Translations under genes and position numbers: made by a program | Assembly: GCF_021650705.1 (NCBI RefSeq) | Contig: NZ_CP087138.1 | Span: 3,620,001 to 3,684,000 of the forward strand | From: Pseudomonas sp. KNUC1026 | GTDB taxonomy: Bacteria > Pseudomonadota > Gammaproteobacteria > Pseudomonadales > Pseudomonadaceae | DNA length: 64,000 nucleotides | Direction: 5' to 3' | The notes under the pieces: generated by a model | Seen by the model: only the letters and a program-made list of their open reading frames with translations | Database searches by the model: none | Told to the model about the DNA's origin: nothing | Part shown: piece after piece, positions 47,486 to 57,435 of the stretch | Layout of the letters: each line of letters starts with the position of its first letter | How positions within the stretch are numbered: position 1 is the stretch's first letter

Positions 47486-48199
47486 CCAGGGGCACCAGAA
47501 GATGCCCAGTGGAGCGTTCAGAAAAGCGCGCACCGGCATCTGCGCCAGGTCGTCCCCGGCCAGCGCCGTGCGCAGCGTGTCGAGTTTGCCCTGCCCCTGG
47601 ATGGACAGGATCGGGTAGCGGGCGCCAGCCAGCAGCGAGCGGGTCGTACTCAACCGCTGGTGAGGCACACTGGGTGCCAGCATGGGGACGCAGCGCTTGG
47701 GATTGTTCTCCTCCAGAGCTTCGGCAAGCCCGGGGCTTGCCGGGAACAGCGAGGCGGTGTGGCCGTCATCGCCCATGCCCAGCACCAGCACGTCGATGTC
47801 ACCCAGCTCAGCCAGCGCCTCGTCGGCCTGCGCAGCAGACTCTTCCTGGCTTTCAGTGGCGCGGTAGAGGCCAATGAACTTCGCCTTTGCCACAGAGCCT
47901 TGCAACAGATAGCGTTTGACCAGGCCCTCGTTGCTGTCGGCATGGGTGACAGGCACCCAGCGTTCATCGGCCAACGTGATGGTCACCTTGCTCCAGTCCA
48001 GCACACGCCGGGTCAGTGCCTGAAAGAACATCACCGGGCTTCGCCCGCCGGACACCACCAACGACGCATGGCCGCGTGCCTCGATACCGTCGCGCAGGTG
48101 CGCAACGACCACTTCTGCCAGCGACTCGGCCAACAAAGGTGGGCTTGCGAATTCGTGCGCCGAGAGGTGCTCGGGCAGTTTCAGTTCAGATATCGCCAT
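47486..48199 (-). CDS. pgl: 6-phosphogluconolactonase (stop codon lost, reads into eda)
   Basis: Pgl hydrolyses 6-phosphogluconolactone to 6-phosphogluconate. It has about 237 residues with the family pieces [34 protein letters not shown] and [15 protein letters not shown]. The family ends at WCP; here the next codon is TGG and the frame continues through 7 residues into eda. Removing one C of the pair at 47486-47487 turns this into CCC-TGA, restoring a stop and an intergenic AAGGA for eda. The start ATG at 48199 overlaps the zwf stop by 14 bases. Confidence 0.88.
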
Positions 48200-49651
48200 A
48201 CCAGGATCTCCCGTCGCGGGTAATCAGTGCGATGGAGCTCATCGGCCCCCAGGAGCCCGCCGCGTAAGGCTTGGGCGCTTCACCAGAGCGTTTCCACCCG
48301 GCGATCAACTGGTCGCACCATTTCCATGAGTATTCGATTTCGTCCTTGCGGACGAACAGGTTTTGGTTGCCCTGCATCACTTCCAGCAATAGCCGCTCAT
48401 ACGCGTCAGGGATTCGCGCACTGCGGTAGGCGTCGGAGAAATTCAGCTGCAGCGGGCCGCTGCGCAGCTGCATCCCCTTGTCCAGGCCTTGTTCCTTGGT
48501 CATCACCCGCAGCGAAATGCTTTCGTCCGGTTGCAGGCGGATGATCAGCTTGTTGCTGATCTGCATGCGCTGCTCCGGGGCGAAGATGTAATGCGGGGGT
48601 TCCTTGAAGTGAATCACGATCTGCGAAAGCTTTTGCGGCATGCGCTTGCCGGTGCGCAGGTAGAACGGCACGCCTGCCCAACGCCAGTTGCGGATGTCGG
48701 CGCGCAGTGCGACGAAGGTCTCGGTATCGCTGTGCGGGTTGGAGTTTTCTTCCTCCAGGTAACCCGGCACGCTGCGGCCTTCGCTGTAGCCGGCGATGTA
48801 CTGGCCGCGCACTACATGAGTGTGCAGCGCTTCGCCGGTGATCGGTTGCAGTGCCTTGAGCACCTTGACCTTCTCGTCGCGAATTGCGTCGGCAGAGAGG
48901 TCTGCCGGCGGGTCCATGGCGATCAGGCAAAGCAGTTGAACCAGGTGGTTCTGAATCATGTCGCGCAGCTGGCCGGCCTTGTCGAAGTAACCCCAGCGGC
49001 CCTCGATGCCAACCTTCTCGGCCACGGTGATTTCAACGTGGGAGATGTAGTTCTGGTTCCACTGGGTTTCGAACAGGCTGTTGGCAAAGCGCAGCGCAAT
49101 CAGGTTCTGGACGGTCTCTTTGCCCAGGTAGTGGTCGATGCGGTAAACGCGGTTCTCGGGAAAATGCCGCGCCACGGCGTCGTTGACGGTGCGCGAGGAT
49201 TCCAGGTCATGGCCAATGGGCTTTTCGAGCACCGCTCGCGTGCGCTCGGCCAACCCGACCTTGGCGAGGTTTTCACAGATGGCGCCGTACACGGACGCTG
49301 GCGTTGCGAAATAAGCGATCACAGTGCCGCTGTCGCCGACGCGCTCGGCCAGGGTCACATAATCGTCAGCCTTGAGAAATCCACATGTACGTATTCAAGC
49401 CGCGCCTTGAAGCGGGCCAATGCGGTTTCCTCAAGCTGTTCGGCGGGCACGAATTCGCGCAGGTGCTCCTCGATCTGCCCCAGGTGATAGGCCGCGTCAC
49501 CCGCTTCGCGCGCCAGCGCCAGCAGGCGCGTGTTCTCGTGCAGCAGCTCGGCGCGGTCGAGCTGAAACAGCGCCGGGAACAGCTTGCGCAGCGCCAGGTC
49601 GCCCATGGCGCCGAACAAAGCAAAGGTGCAAGGCTCAGAAATCGAAATCAT
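48186..49651 (-). CDS. zwf: glucose-6-phosphate 1-dehydrogenase (one frame break)
   Basis: Zwf oxidises glucose 6-phosphate to 6-phosphogluconolactone with NAD(P)+. It has about 488 residues. The nucleotide-binding start is [20 protein letters not shown], and the active-site signature is [15 protein letters not shown], followed by the usual Zwf C-terminal domain. The frame breaks near 49372-49373; adding one base restores [19 protein letters not shown]. It starts at 49651 ([14 protein letters not shown]), divergent from hexR, and forms one transcript with pgl and eda. Confidence 0.92.
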
Positions 49652-49715
49652 GATATGAATTCTTTTATCAAGTTGAACAAGTATTACGGTTTTGCTCGCG
49701 GGCCTCAAGGCCAAA

Positions 49716-49733
49716 TGTAGTAATAAAACAACA
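49716..49733. promoter_or_regulatory. possible HexR box upstream of zwf
   Basis: TGTAGT (49716-49721) and ACAACA (49728-49733) are 6-bp arms matching at 5 of 6 positions around AATAAA, 65 bp upstream of the zwf start in the hexR-zwf intergenic region. It resembles, but does not exactly fit, the TTGT-N7/8-ACAA HexR consensus. Confidence 0.5.
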
Positions 49734-49832
49734 AAGCGAGCATGCTAACAGAATGCTGTGGTGAACAAGCCTACCCCCCAGTACGATAGACCACCCTCGA
49801 TGACAGCCTCACAGACGCCCAAGGAGCCCAGC

Positions 49833-50690
49833 ATGGAGCGAGTGCGTAACCTCCTCGAACAGATCCAGGAACGCCTCGATCACCTCAATAAGGCTGAACG
49901 CAAAGTCGCCGAGGTTATCCTGCATAACCCCCAGCAGGCCACCCGCTACAGCATTGCAGCGCTGGCCCAGGCTGCGACGGTCAGTGAGCCGACGGTCAAC
50001 CGCTTCTGCCGCTCTTTCAATGTGAGTGGATACCCGGAGCTCAAGTTGCAACTGGCGCAGAGCCTGGCCAGTGGCGCAGCCTACGTGAGCCGCGCGGTGT
50101 CGGCCGACGATGACCCCGCCGCCTACACGCAGAAGATCTTCGGCAGCGCCATCGCCTCGCTGGATACCGCCTGCCAGCAGATCGACCCACGCCAGGTGAG
50201 CCGCGCCGTGGACATGATGATCCAGGCCCGGCAAATCCACTTCTTCGGCCTGGGCGCCTCGGCACCCGTGGCGCAGGACGCCTTGCACAAGTTCTTTCGC
50301 TTCAACCTGCCGGTCAGCGCCCATGCAGACGTGCTCATGCAGCGCATGCTCGCTTCGGTAGCGCACACGGGGGAATTGTTCGTGATCATTTCCTACACCG
50401 GCCGCACGCGCGAACTGGTGGAGGTGGCCCGGACCGCACGCGAGAACGGCGCCTCGGTGCTAGGCCTTACGGCTGCGGGCTCGCCGCTCGACGAAGCGTG
50501 CAGCGCCAGTGTGAACATCCCACTGCCCGAAGACACAGACATCTACATGCCGATGACCTCGCGGATCATTCAGTTGACGGTGCTCGACGTGCTGGCGACA
50601 GGCATGACCTTGCGCCGAGGCTCGGACTTTCAGCCGCATTTGCGCAAGATCAAGGAAAGTTTGAACGCCAGCCGCTATCCGTTGCTTTAG
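49833..50690 (+). CDS. hexR: HexR transcriptional regulator
   Basis: HexR represses zwf-pgl-eda, edd-glk and gap and releases DNA on binding 2-keto-3-deoxy-6-phosphogluconate. It is an RpiR-type protein of 285 residues: N-terminal helix-turn-helix ([20 protein letters not shown]) and C-terminal SIS sugar-isomerase domain ([37 protein letters not shown]). The start is the ATG at 49833 ([12 protein letters not shown]), with AAGGAG 6 bases upstream; earlier in-frame codons add unrelated sequence. Divergent from zwf. Confidence 0.93.
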   Translation: MERVRNLLEQIQERLDHLNKAERKVAEVILHNPQQATRYSIAALAQAATVSEPTVNRFCRSFNVSGYPELKLQLAQSLASGAAYVSRAVSADDDPAAYTQKIFGSAIASLDTACQQIDPRQVSRAVDMMIQARQIHFFGLGASAPVAQDALHKFFRFNLPVSAHADVLMQRMLASVAHTGELFVIISYTGRTRELVEVARTARENGASVLGLTAAGSPLDEACSASVNIPLPEDTDIYMPMTSRIIQLTVLDVLATGMTLRRGSDFQPHLRKIKESLNASRYPLL

Positions 50691-50699
50691 AGCTACTAG

Positions 50700-50880
50700 C
50701 CCCTAGCTTCAAGCTTGAAGGAAAAGCGGCTCCGAGTCGGGGCGTAAAGCCGCTTTCCCGCTTTGGGGCTTGAAGCTCGCAAGAGCTGCGAGTTCATAGC
50801 TTCAAGCTTCCAGACGAAGCGGCTCTGCGCTATTGCGCATAACCGCTCCCGCTTGCAGCTAGTGGCTACTAGCTACCAAC
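50700..50880. repeat. repeat-rich spacer between hexR and oprB
   Basis: The 194-bp gap contains three copies of an AGCTT(C/G)AAGCTT-like element (near 50705, 50768 and 50800), AAGCGGCT/AGCCGCTT arms, and CTACTAGC near 50693 mirrored by GCTAGTGGCTACTAGC near 50857. These build several overlapping hairpins between convergent genes. Confidence 0.65.
50723..50756 (+). terminator. probable hexR terminator
   Basis: AAAGCGGC (50723-50730) pairs with GCCGCTTT (50749-50756) around an 18-base loop, 33 bases after the hexR stop. It is part of the repeat-rich spacer and its T tract is short. Confidence 0.5.
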
Positions 50881-50884
50881 TTTC

Positions 50885-52252
50885 TTAGAACTTCGACTGC
50901 ACCTTCAAGCCAACCACAACCGCGTCATCAACCTGATCCACACCACCCGGGTGTTTGATGTACTGCACGTTCGGGCGAACGGTCAGCCAGTTGGTGACGT
51001 GGAAGCCGTAGTACAGCTCGGCGTCATACTCGGTGTCCTGCACTGGCACGAAGGCGGGGTTGTCGTAGTCGCCGATGCCGTTGAGAGTGTTGATCAGATC
51101 GGCACGGCGGCGGGCATCGTCGTTTACGTGGATGCGAGCCACGCCAACACCGATGTCATCCTTCGGCCGGCTGTCGAGCAGGCCTTTGTACACAAAGCCC
51201 ACCTGCTGGTAGTTGTCGATGAAGTTGGTGGCTTTGTCATGCACGGTGGCGTTGGCGAACATGCTCAGGCCACGGCTGGCGTCGCCGTTGTGCGAAGTCA
51301 GCTGCTGTTGCGCAACGACCCACCAGCCGTGCTTGCTGCTATGGCTCTTGAAGTCGTTACCGGTAACTGCCTGCTGCTGGCCATTCACATCTTCGGCGAC
51401 GTCGTTGGCGCTGGCGGTGCTGTAGTAGTAACCCACGCGGTACTCGCCCGGCAGGCCGTTCACGCGTGGCGACCATACCAGCTCCACCGGGAAGATAGTG
51501 CCCTTGGTGCCGCTGGCGTTGAGCTTGAAGCCGTTGCCGGTTTCCAGGTTCGACGGGTTCTGGTTGAACGCGCCCACTTGTGCGTAGAACTCGGGGTTGA
51601 AGTTCCACTTCACCCGCGCAGCCCACTGGCTCACTGGCCAGTTGTACCAGATGCCGCCGACCCAGTTACCGACCTGCGAGCCGCAGAAGGCGAGGTTCTG
51701 GAAGTCGCAAGGGAAGCTGTTGAAGTCTTCGCCCGGGCCGAAGCGGCCGACTTTCACGTCAAGCTTGTCGTCCAGGTAGCGCTGGCGATACCACATTTGT
51801 GTCAGGCGCCAGGTCTGGCCGCGGCCCCAGACTTCCTGTGGCGAACTGAACATGCCAGCGCGCGGGTCGCTGATACGGTCGTTGCCGATGTTGCGGCCGC
51901 TACGTTCGGTCACGGTGAAGCGGAAGTCGGCGCCTTGCCAGCCGAGGATCTTCTCCAGGTCCATCTTCACGCCCAGCGCGAACTGGTCACTGTACCGCGC
52001 CGTCTTGTCGTGGTCGTAGCCGCCCTTGACGTTGCTGGCGGCCTCGCCCACGTACTCGGCTGTAAAGTCATAGCCTTTGTCGTAAAGGTCTTTGCGCGTG
52101 CCGCCCCAGTCGCCGGTGGCGTACTGCGAAGCATCGAACTGGCCGAACTCACCGGCTGCCTGGGCGCTCACCGCCAGGCTCATGGCGCCGAGCACGAACA
52201 GGCTGCGAGCCACGCGCGTGTGTTTGGCAGATGTGTGATTACGCATGTTCAT
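50885..52252 (-). CDS. oprB: carbohydrate-selective porin OprB
   Basis: OprB is the outer-membrane channel through which glucose enters the periplasm. It has 455 residues with a signal peptide (SLFVLGAMSLAVSAQAAG), a typical OprB start (QYATGDWGGTRKDLYDKGYD), many aromatic-alternating beta strands, and a C-terminal Phe (VVVGLKVQSKF) as required for outer-membrane insertion. It is the last gene of the gtsABCD-oprB unit, 61 bp downstream of gtsD. Its leader contains two Crc/Hfq-type CA motifs. Confidence 0.93.
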   Translation of the reverse strand: MNMRNHTSAKHTRVARSLFVLGAMSLAVSAQAAGEFGQFDASQYATGDWGGTRKDLYDKGYDFTAEYVGEAASNVKGGYDHDKTARYSDQFALGVKMDLEKILGWQGADFRFTVTERSGRNIGNDRISDPRAGMFSSPQEVWGRGQTWRLTQMWYRQRYLDDKLDVKVGRFGPGEDFNSFPCDFQNLAFCGSQVGNWVGGIWYNWPVSQWAARVKWNFNPEFYAQVGAFNQNPSNLETGNGFKLNASGTKGTIFPVELVWSPRVNGLPGEYRVGYYYSTASANDVAEDVNGQQQAVTGNDFKSHSSKHGWWVVAQQQLTSHNGDASRGLSMFANATVHDKATNFIDNYQQVGFVYKGLLDSRPKDDIGVGVARIHVNDDARRRADLINTLNGIGDYDNPAFVPVQDTEYDAELYYGFHVTNWLTVRPNVQYIKHPGGVDQVDDAVVVGLKVQSKF

Positions 52253-52268
52253 CCCTTGATCACCCTCA

Positions 52269-52293
52269 TTATTGTTTTGCGTTTATTGTTGTT
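52269..52293 (-). promoter_or_regulatory. Crc/Hfq-type CA motifs in the oprB leader
   Basis: On the minus strand AACAACAA (52293-52286) and AACAATAA (52276-52269) both fit AAnAAnAA, the motif through which Hfq/Crc block translation in pseudomonads. The second lies just upstream of the ribosome-binding region, 17 bases from the oprB ATG. Confidence 0.6.
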
Positions 52294-52313
52294 ATCGCCG
52301 GGCGTACCGCCCC

Positions 52314-53468
52314 TCACCGCCCTTTGAACTGCGCGATGTTGCCGGCCGATGGCTCAGCCGGTGTGTTGCTCTGGATAGCCAGGCGCTCGCCGCTCTGGGC
52401 GTCGAACAGCAGGGCCTTGCCGGCATCGAAACCGACTGCCATGGCAGCGCCCAGGGCGGGTGCCTGGTCGGGTGCGACCCGGCAGCACACCTTGGTGCCG
52501 TTGATGGTGACGAACACCAGGGTGTCCGGGCCGGTCGGCTCGGTCACTTCGACCTGGGCCGGCAATTGCACGACGGTGCCTACTCCGGCCAGTGCCAGCT
52601 GCTCCGGGCGCAGGCCCAGGATCAGCTCACGGCCGGTGAGGTCTTGATCGGTGTGGCCCAGGGCCAGGTTCAGATGGCCATGGCCACTGTCCAGCGGCGC
52701 GACCCATTGGCTGCCTTCACGCACCGGCTTGACCGGAATGAAGTTCATCGGCGGCGAGCCGATGAAGCTGGCGACGAACAGGTTGGCCGGTTCGTTGTAG
52801 ATCTCGCTCGGGGTGCCAAACTGCTGGATGATGCCGTCTTTCATCACCGCAACCTTGTCGCCCAGGGTCATCGCCTCGATCTGATCGTGGGTCACGTACA
52901 CCGTGGTGGTTTTAAGGCGCTGGTGCATCAGCTTCATTTCAGTGCGCATTTCCACGCGTAACTTGGCGTCCAGGTTCGACAGCGGTTCGTCGAACAGGTA
53001 AATCTTCGGCCGGCGCGCCAGAGCGCGCCCCATCGCCACGCGCTGTTGCTGGCCGCCAGAAAGCTGGCTGGGTTTTCGCCCGAGCAAATGTTCGATCTGC
53101 AGCAGCTTGGCGACCCGCGCCACTTCCTGATCTATCTCGGCGGCAGGCACCTTGCGGATCTTCAGGCCGAATTCGATGTTCTGGCGCACGCTCATGGTCG
53201 GGTACAGCGCGTACGACTGAAACACCATGGCGATGTCACGATCCTTGGGGCTCATGCGGCTGATGTCGGCGCCGTCCACCAGGATCTCGCCGCCGGTGAT
53301 GTTCTCAAGGCCCGCGATACAGTTCATCAGGGTCGACTTGCCGCAGCCGGAAGGGCCGACCAGGATCAGGAACTCGCCCGAGTCGATGCTCAGCTGAATG
53401 TTCTTGAGGGTGTCCGGCAACCCGCTGCCGTAGGACTTGTTGACGTTGCGCAGTTCAAGCGTTGCCAT
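52314..53468 (-). CDS. gtsD: glucose ABC transporter ATP-binding protein
   Basis: The ATPase of the GtsABCD glucose importer. It has 384 residues of the MalK/UgpC group: Walker [10 protein letters not shown], signature [19 protein letters not shown], Walker [18 protein letters not shown]-loop [15 protein letters not shown], and the C-terminal TOBE/OB regulatory domain ([12 protein letters not shown]). It begins 4 bases after the gtsC stop. Confidence 0.93.
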   Translation of the reverse strand: MATLELRNVNKSYGSGLPDTLKNIQLSIDSGEFLILVGPSGCGKSTLMNCIAGLENITGGEILVDGADISRMSPKDRDIAMVFQSYALYPTMSVRQNIEFGLKIRKVPAAEIDQEVARVAKLLQIEHLLGRKPSQLSGGQQQRVAMGRALARRPKIYLFDEPLSNLDAKLRVEMRTEMKLMHQRLKTTTVYVTHDQIEAMTLGDKVAVMKDGIIQQFGTPSEIYNEPANLFVASFIGSPPMNFIPVKPVREGSQWVAPLDSGHGHLNLALGHTDQDLTGRELILGLRPEQLALAGVGTVVQLPAQVEVTEPTGPDTLVFVTINGTKVCCRVAPDQAPALGAAMAVGFDAGKALLFDAQSGERLAIQSNTPAEPSAGNIAQFKGR

Positions 53469-53472
53469 TGCG

Positions 53473-54319
53473 TTACCCCTTGACCGCGCCGGCCGTCAGC
53501 CCGCGCAGGAAATACTTGCCCGCCAGCACATACACCAGCAGGGTCGGCAGCCCGGCGATCATTGCCGCGGCCATGTCTACGTTGTATTCCTTGACCCCGG
53601 TGCTGGTGTTGACCAGGTTGTTCAGGGCCACGGTGATCGGCTGCGCGTCGCCACTGGCGAACACCACACCGAACAGGAAGTCGTTCCAGATCTGGGTGAA
53701 CTGCCAGATGATGCACACCATGATGGTGGGCACCGACATCGGCAGCAGGATCTTGCCGAAGATGGTGAAAAAGCCCGCACCATCGAGCCGCGCCGCCTTG
53801 ACCAGGGCCTCGGGGACGGCCACGTAGAAGTTGCGGAAGAACAGCGTGGTGAAGGCGATGCCGTACACCACGTGCATGATCACAAGGCCCGCTGTGGTGT
53901 TGGCCAGCCCCATCTTGCCGAGAGTGAAGGAGGCAGGTAGCAGCACGGTCTGGAACGGCAAAAAGCAGCCGAACAGCAACAGGCCGAAGAACAGCTGCGA
54001 ACCGCGAAAGCGCCACATCGACAGCACGTAGCCGTTGAGCGCACCGATTGCCGTGGAGATCAGCACCGCCGGCACAGCGAAGCGCACCGAGTTCCAGGAA
54101 GTAGCCATGCACCGTGGCCCAGGCCTTTTCCCAGCCGATGGTGGTGAAGGCGGCCGGCAGGCTCAGCAGGTTGCCGGTGCTGATGTCGTCAGGTGTTTTG
54201 AAGCTGGTCAGCAGCATCACCGCCAGGGGCACCAGATACACGAGGCACGCCAGGATCAGGATCGCGTAGATCAGCACGCGGCTGGGGGTGAGCCCCGGTT
54301 TGAGCGTGGCGCTAGTCAT
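53473..54319 (-). CDS. gtsC: glucose ABC transporter permease (one frame break)
   Basis: The second membrane permease of the glucose importer, of the MalG type, with six spans. The conserved coupling loop is EALVKAARLDGAGFFTIFGK (EAA motif) and the protein ends GKYFLRGLTAGAVKG. The frame breaks at 54097-54098: removing one base joins ATVHGYF to WNSVRFAVPAVLIST and gives 281 residues. Its start overlaps the gtsB end by 8 bases. Confidence 0.88.
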
Positions 54320-55229
54320 GGCGCTTGCCTCGCAATTCCGAATACAGGTAAGGCACCAGGATCGCCAGGATCGCGGCCAGCATCAGCATCGCGCTCGCCG
54401 AGCCCATGCCCATCTGGCCACGGCTGAAGGTGAACGAATACATGAATACCGCCGGCAGGTCGGACGAGTAGCCAGGGCCACCGGCCGTCATCGCCATGAC
54501 CAGGTCGAAACTCTTGATCGCGATGTGCGCCAGGATCATGAACGCACTGAAGAACACCGGGCGCAGGCTCGGCAGCACGATCCTCAGGTAGATGGTGGGC
54601 AGGCTCGCGCCATCGACCTGGGCGGCCTTGATGATCGAGCTGTCGACGCCGCGCAGGCCGGCCAGGAACATCGCCATGACAAAGCCCGACGCCTGCCACA
54701 CCGCCGCGATGACGACGCAGTAGATCACTCGATCCTGGTTGATCAGCCAGTCGAACGTGAAACCGGTCCAGCCCCAGTCACGCAGGAGCTTGTCCAGGCC
54801 CATCCCGGGGTTGAGCATCCACTTCCAGGCAGTGCCGGTGACGATCATCGACAGCGCCATCGGGTACAGATAGACCGTACGGATGAACCCTTCACGGCGA
54901 ATGCGCTGGTCCAGCAGCACTGCCAGCACCACGCCCACCACAAGGCTCACGAAAATGAACAACCCGCCGAACACCAGCAGGTTCTTGCTCGCCACCCACC
55001 AGCGGTCGTTGTCCCACAGGCGCATGTACTGGGCCAGCCCGACGAACTTGTAGCTGGGCATGAAGCTTGAATTGGTGAACGACAGCAGGAACGTCCACCC
55101 GATGTAGGCGTAGAAACCCACCAGCACCACCACCATGCTCGGCGCCAGCACCAGCTTCGGAAGCCAAGCCTGCAGGCGGTCGAGCACGGGCGTTGCCTTG
55201 GGCAATGCAGCGACGGAACTCATCGGCAC
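54312..55229 (-). CDS. gtsB: glucose ABC transporter permease
   Basis: The first membrane permease of the glucose importer, MalF type, 305 residues. Six or seven hydrophobic spans; the cytoplasmic EAA-like loop is GVDSSIIKAAQVDGASLPTI. It starts at 55229 (MPMSSVAALPKATP), 57 bp downstream of gtsA, and overlaps gtsC by 8 bases. Confidence 0.92.
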   Translation of the reverse strand: MPMSSVAALPKATPVLDRLQAWLPKLVLAPSMVVVLVGFYAYIGWTFLLSFTNSSFMPSYKFVGLAQYMRLWDNDRWWVASKNLLVFGGLFIFVSLVVGVVLAVLLDQRIRREGFIRTVYLYPMALSMIVTGTAWKWMLNPGMGLDKLLRDWGWTGFTFDWLINQDRVIYCVVIAAVWQASGFVMAMFLAGLRGVDSSIIKAAQVDGASLPTIYLRIVLPSLRPVFFSAFMILAHIAIKSFDLVMAMTAGGPGYSSDLPAVFMYSFTFSRGQMGMGSASAMLMLAAILAILVPYLYSELRGKRHD

Positions 55230-55286
55230 TTACTCATGAAGGTGTGAAACGCCCGGCGCAAGGCACCGGGCGGGCAAGCCGAACGC

Positions 55287-56561
55287 TTACTGCGCGGCCT
55301 TGATCGCGGCGCCCAGTTGCTGGGCAGCCTTGGCCGGGTCGGCGTTCTTGTCGCTGATGAACGCGTTCACCGTATCGAACACTGCACCCTGCACGGCCAG
55401 GTTGGTGGCCATGTTGTGGGCCATGCTCGGCTGCGCACCGTCGCCCTTGCTGGCTTCGGCGAAGTCCTTGGCCGAGGCCTGGGCGCATTCGTCGAACTGC
55501 TTCATGTCGATGTCGTTGCGAACCGGGATCGAGCCCTTGTTCTGGTTGAACACGGTCTGGAAGTGGGTGCCCAGGGCAATTTTGGCGACATCTTTCTGCG
55601 CAGCGACCGTGCCTTCGTCCTTGACCTTGAACATGGCCAGGGAGTCGACGTTGTAGGTGTAACTGCCTGCGGTGCCCGGGAACGGCACGCATTGGTAGTC
55701 CTTGCCGGCAACCTTTTTGGCGTTGCTCCACTCGCTCTTGGCCCAGTCGCCCATCGCTTGCATGCCAGCCTTGCCCTGGATCACCTGGGCGGTCGCCTGG
55801 TTCCAGTCCTGCGGGCCGCGATTGGGGTCCATGTAGCCGGTGAGTTTTTTCAACGCAGCGAAGGATTTCGCCATGTCGGCGCCGGTCAGGGTTTTTTGAT
55901 CGAGCTGGACGAAGGCCTTGTTGTAGCCCTCAGGGCCCATCACTGCCAGCACGATGTCTTCGAACACCGTGGAGTTCTGCCACGGCTGGTCACCGTGCGC
56001 GATCGGGATGATGCCTGCAGCCTTGAGCTTGTCGGCGGCGGCGAAGAGTTCGTCGAGCGTGGTCGGCGCCTTGGCGATGCCGGCCTTCTTGAAGGCTTCA
56101 GGGTTGATCCACAGCCAGTTGACCCGGTGGATGTTGAACGGCACCGCTACGTAGTGGCCATCGTACTGAACGATCTTGGCGACGGTCGGCGACAGCAGTT
56201 TGTCCCAGCCTTCGCTCTTGGCGACATCGTCCAGGCCATCTTCGGTCAGCAGGCCCAACTGGCCCCAGTCCTGAATGTCCGGCCCTTTGATCTGAGCGGC
56301 ACCGGGCGGGTTACCCGACACGGCGCGGGTCTTGAGTACGGTCATCGCCGCAGCGCCACCGCCACCGGCTACCGCGTTGTCTTTCCAGGTGAAGCCATCG
56401 GCCTTGACCTGGTTGCGCAACACGTCCATCGCGGCGCTTTCGCCGGCGCTGGTCCACCAGTGGGTGACTTCGATCGAACCTTTGGAATCGGCTGCCAGAG
56501 CAGCGAGGGGAAACAACGAGGCAAGGGAAATAACCGCAGCCAAGCGGGTAGTGGCTTTCAT
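55287..56561 (-). CDS. gtsA: glucose-binding periplasmic protein
   Basis: The periplasmic sugar-binding protein that delivers glucose (and probably mannose) to GtsBC. It has 424 residues, with signal peptide [20 protein letters not shown] and cleavage near ALA-AD. The mature start [20 protein letters not shown] and later [20 protein letters not shown] are typical of family 1 extracellular solute-binding proteins. I start it at 56561; the ribosome site AAGGA is directly preceded by AACAACAA, a Crc/Hfq motif. Confidence 0.93.
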   Translation of the reverse strand: MKATTRLAAVISLASLFPLAALAADSKGSIEVTHWWTSAGESAAMDVLRNQVKADGFTWKDNAVAGGGGAAAMTVLKTRAVSGNPPGAAQIKGPDIQDWGQLGLLTEDGLDDVAKSEGWDKLLSPTVAKIVQYDGHYVAVPFNIHRVNWLWINPEAFKKAGIAKAPTTLDELFAAADKLKAAGIIPIAHGDQPWQNSTVFEDIVLAVMGPEGYNKAFVQLDQKTLTGADMAKSFAALKKLTGYMDPNRGPQDWNQATAQVIQGKAGMQAMGDWAKSEWSNAKKVAGKDYQCVPFPGTAGSYTYNVDSLAMFKVKDEGTVAAQKDVAKIALGTHFQTVFNQNKGSIPVRNDIDMKQFDECAQASAKDFAEASKGDGAQPSMAHNMATNLAVQGAVFDTVNAFISDKNADPAKAAQQLGAAIKAAQ

Positions 56562-56572
56562 GACGAGTCCTT

Positions 56573-56580
56573 TTGTTGTT
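56573..56580 (-). promoter_or_regulatory. Crc/Hfq-type CA motif at the gtsA ribosome site
   Basis: AACAACAA on the minus strand (56580-56573) abuts the AAGGA ribosome-binding site of gtsA, 12 bases before the ATG. Hfq/Crc binding here would block translation. The same segment lies in a TGTTG/CAACA inverted repeat. Confidence 0.65.
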
Positions 56581-56791
56581 TTTATCAACAGCAAGCTTCT
56601 AGCTAGCGCTGTCCGGGAGTTTAAACAGCAAGTGGAGGGGCTTGGGTAACGAAGGGGTGTGGAAATGTCACCGCACGGTGACAAAAGCATGAACCTCAAC
56701 TTCACGGCCGACGTTAAACAAAAGCAGTACGTTGAAACACACGATCAAGTGCCCCATCAGCCTAGCCATGGAATACTTTGCCGCCTCCAAT

Positions 56792-56811
56792 TTATAACTC
56801 CAGGGTTATAA
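56792..56811. promoter_or_regulatory. palindromic operator of hicAB
   Basis: TTATAAC (56792-56798) and GTTATAA (56805-56811) are perfect 7-bp arms around six bases, 21 bases upstream of the hicA start. It overlaps a TATAA-rich -10-like region, so binding by the HicB ribbon-helix-helix domain would block transcription. Confidence 0.65.
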
Positions 56812-56832
56812 AAAATAAGGGAAACGTGTAAG

Positions 56833-57029
56833 GTGCAAAGCAGGCAACTGATCAAAGAGCTGGAAGCCGATGGTTGGTATCACGTACGCACGACAGGCAG
56901 CCACCCTCTGTATGCACATCCTACAAAGCCAGGTGCCATCCCCGTCCCCCATCCCCGGAAAGACCTCCCCTGGGGACTCTCAGGGCGATTCGAAAAAGTG
57001 CAGGCCTGGCCACGACCACAGGACATTGA
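56833..57029 (+). CDS. hicA: HicA-family toxin (frame break, reads into hicB)
   Basis: HicA toxins are small double-stranded-RNA-binding-fold mRNA interferases. The start is GTG 56833 (MQSRQLIKELEADGWYHVRT), with the catalytic His in TTGSHPLYAHP and VPHPRKDLP. As written the next codons read WGLSGRFEKV and run into hicB. With one more C in the run 56967-56970 the frame becomes DLPLGTLRAIRKSAGLATTT, then GH and a stop at 57029, a normal 65-residue HicA. It is followed 4 bases later by hicB. Confidence 0.85.
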
Positions 57030-57033
57030 AACC

Positions 57034-57435
57034 ATGCAATATCCAATCTGTATCGAATGGGGTGACAAGCACACGGCCACCGGTATTCAGATCCCTGATA
57101 TCCCTGGCGCCGCCACCGCTGGCGACACGTTCGAAGATGCGTACAGGGCAGCGGTGGAGGTCGCTCATCTCATGCTGGAACAGATCATGAACAATGGCGA
57201 AGAAATCCCTCTGCCTACGTCGGCAGCTGCGCACCGGGCAAATCCGGAGTTCGCGCATATGGGTTGGGGCCTGCTGGATATCGACATCACCCCCTATCTG
57301 GGGCATGTCGAAAAGATCAATGTCACGCTACCCGGCAAGGTCATCCAGCGTATAGACCGCTTCGTGCGCGAGCACAACGTGAAGAGCCGGTCGAGCTTCC
57401 TGGCCGAAGCCGCCCTGGAAAAGCTCAATCGCTGA
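57034..57435 (+). CDS. hicB: HicB-family antitoxin
   Basis: The antitoxin partner, 133 residues: a degenerate RNase H-like HicB domain (MQYPICIEWGDKHTATGIQI, PDIPGAATAGDTFEDAYRAA) and a C-terminal ribbon-helix-helix DNA-binding part (EKINVTLPGKVIQRIDRFVR, EHNVKSRSSFLAEAALEKL). It neutralises HicA and probably autorepresses through the upstream palindrome. Its last 11 bases overlap the convergent gtrS end. Confidence 0.9.
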   Translation: MQYPICIEWGDKHTATGIQIPDIPGAATAGDTFEDAYRAAVEVAHLMLEQIMNNGEEIPLPTSAAAHRANPEFAHMGWGLLDIDITPYLGHVEKINVTLPGKVIQRIDRFVREHNVKSRSSFLAEAALEKLNR

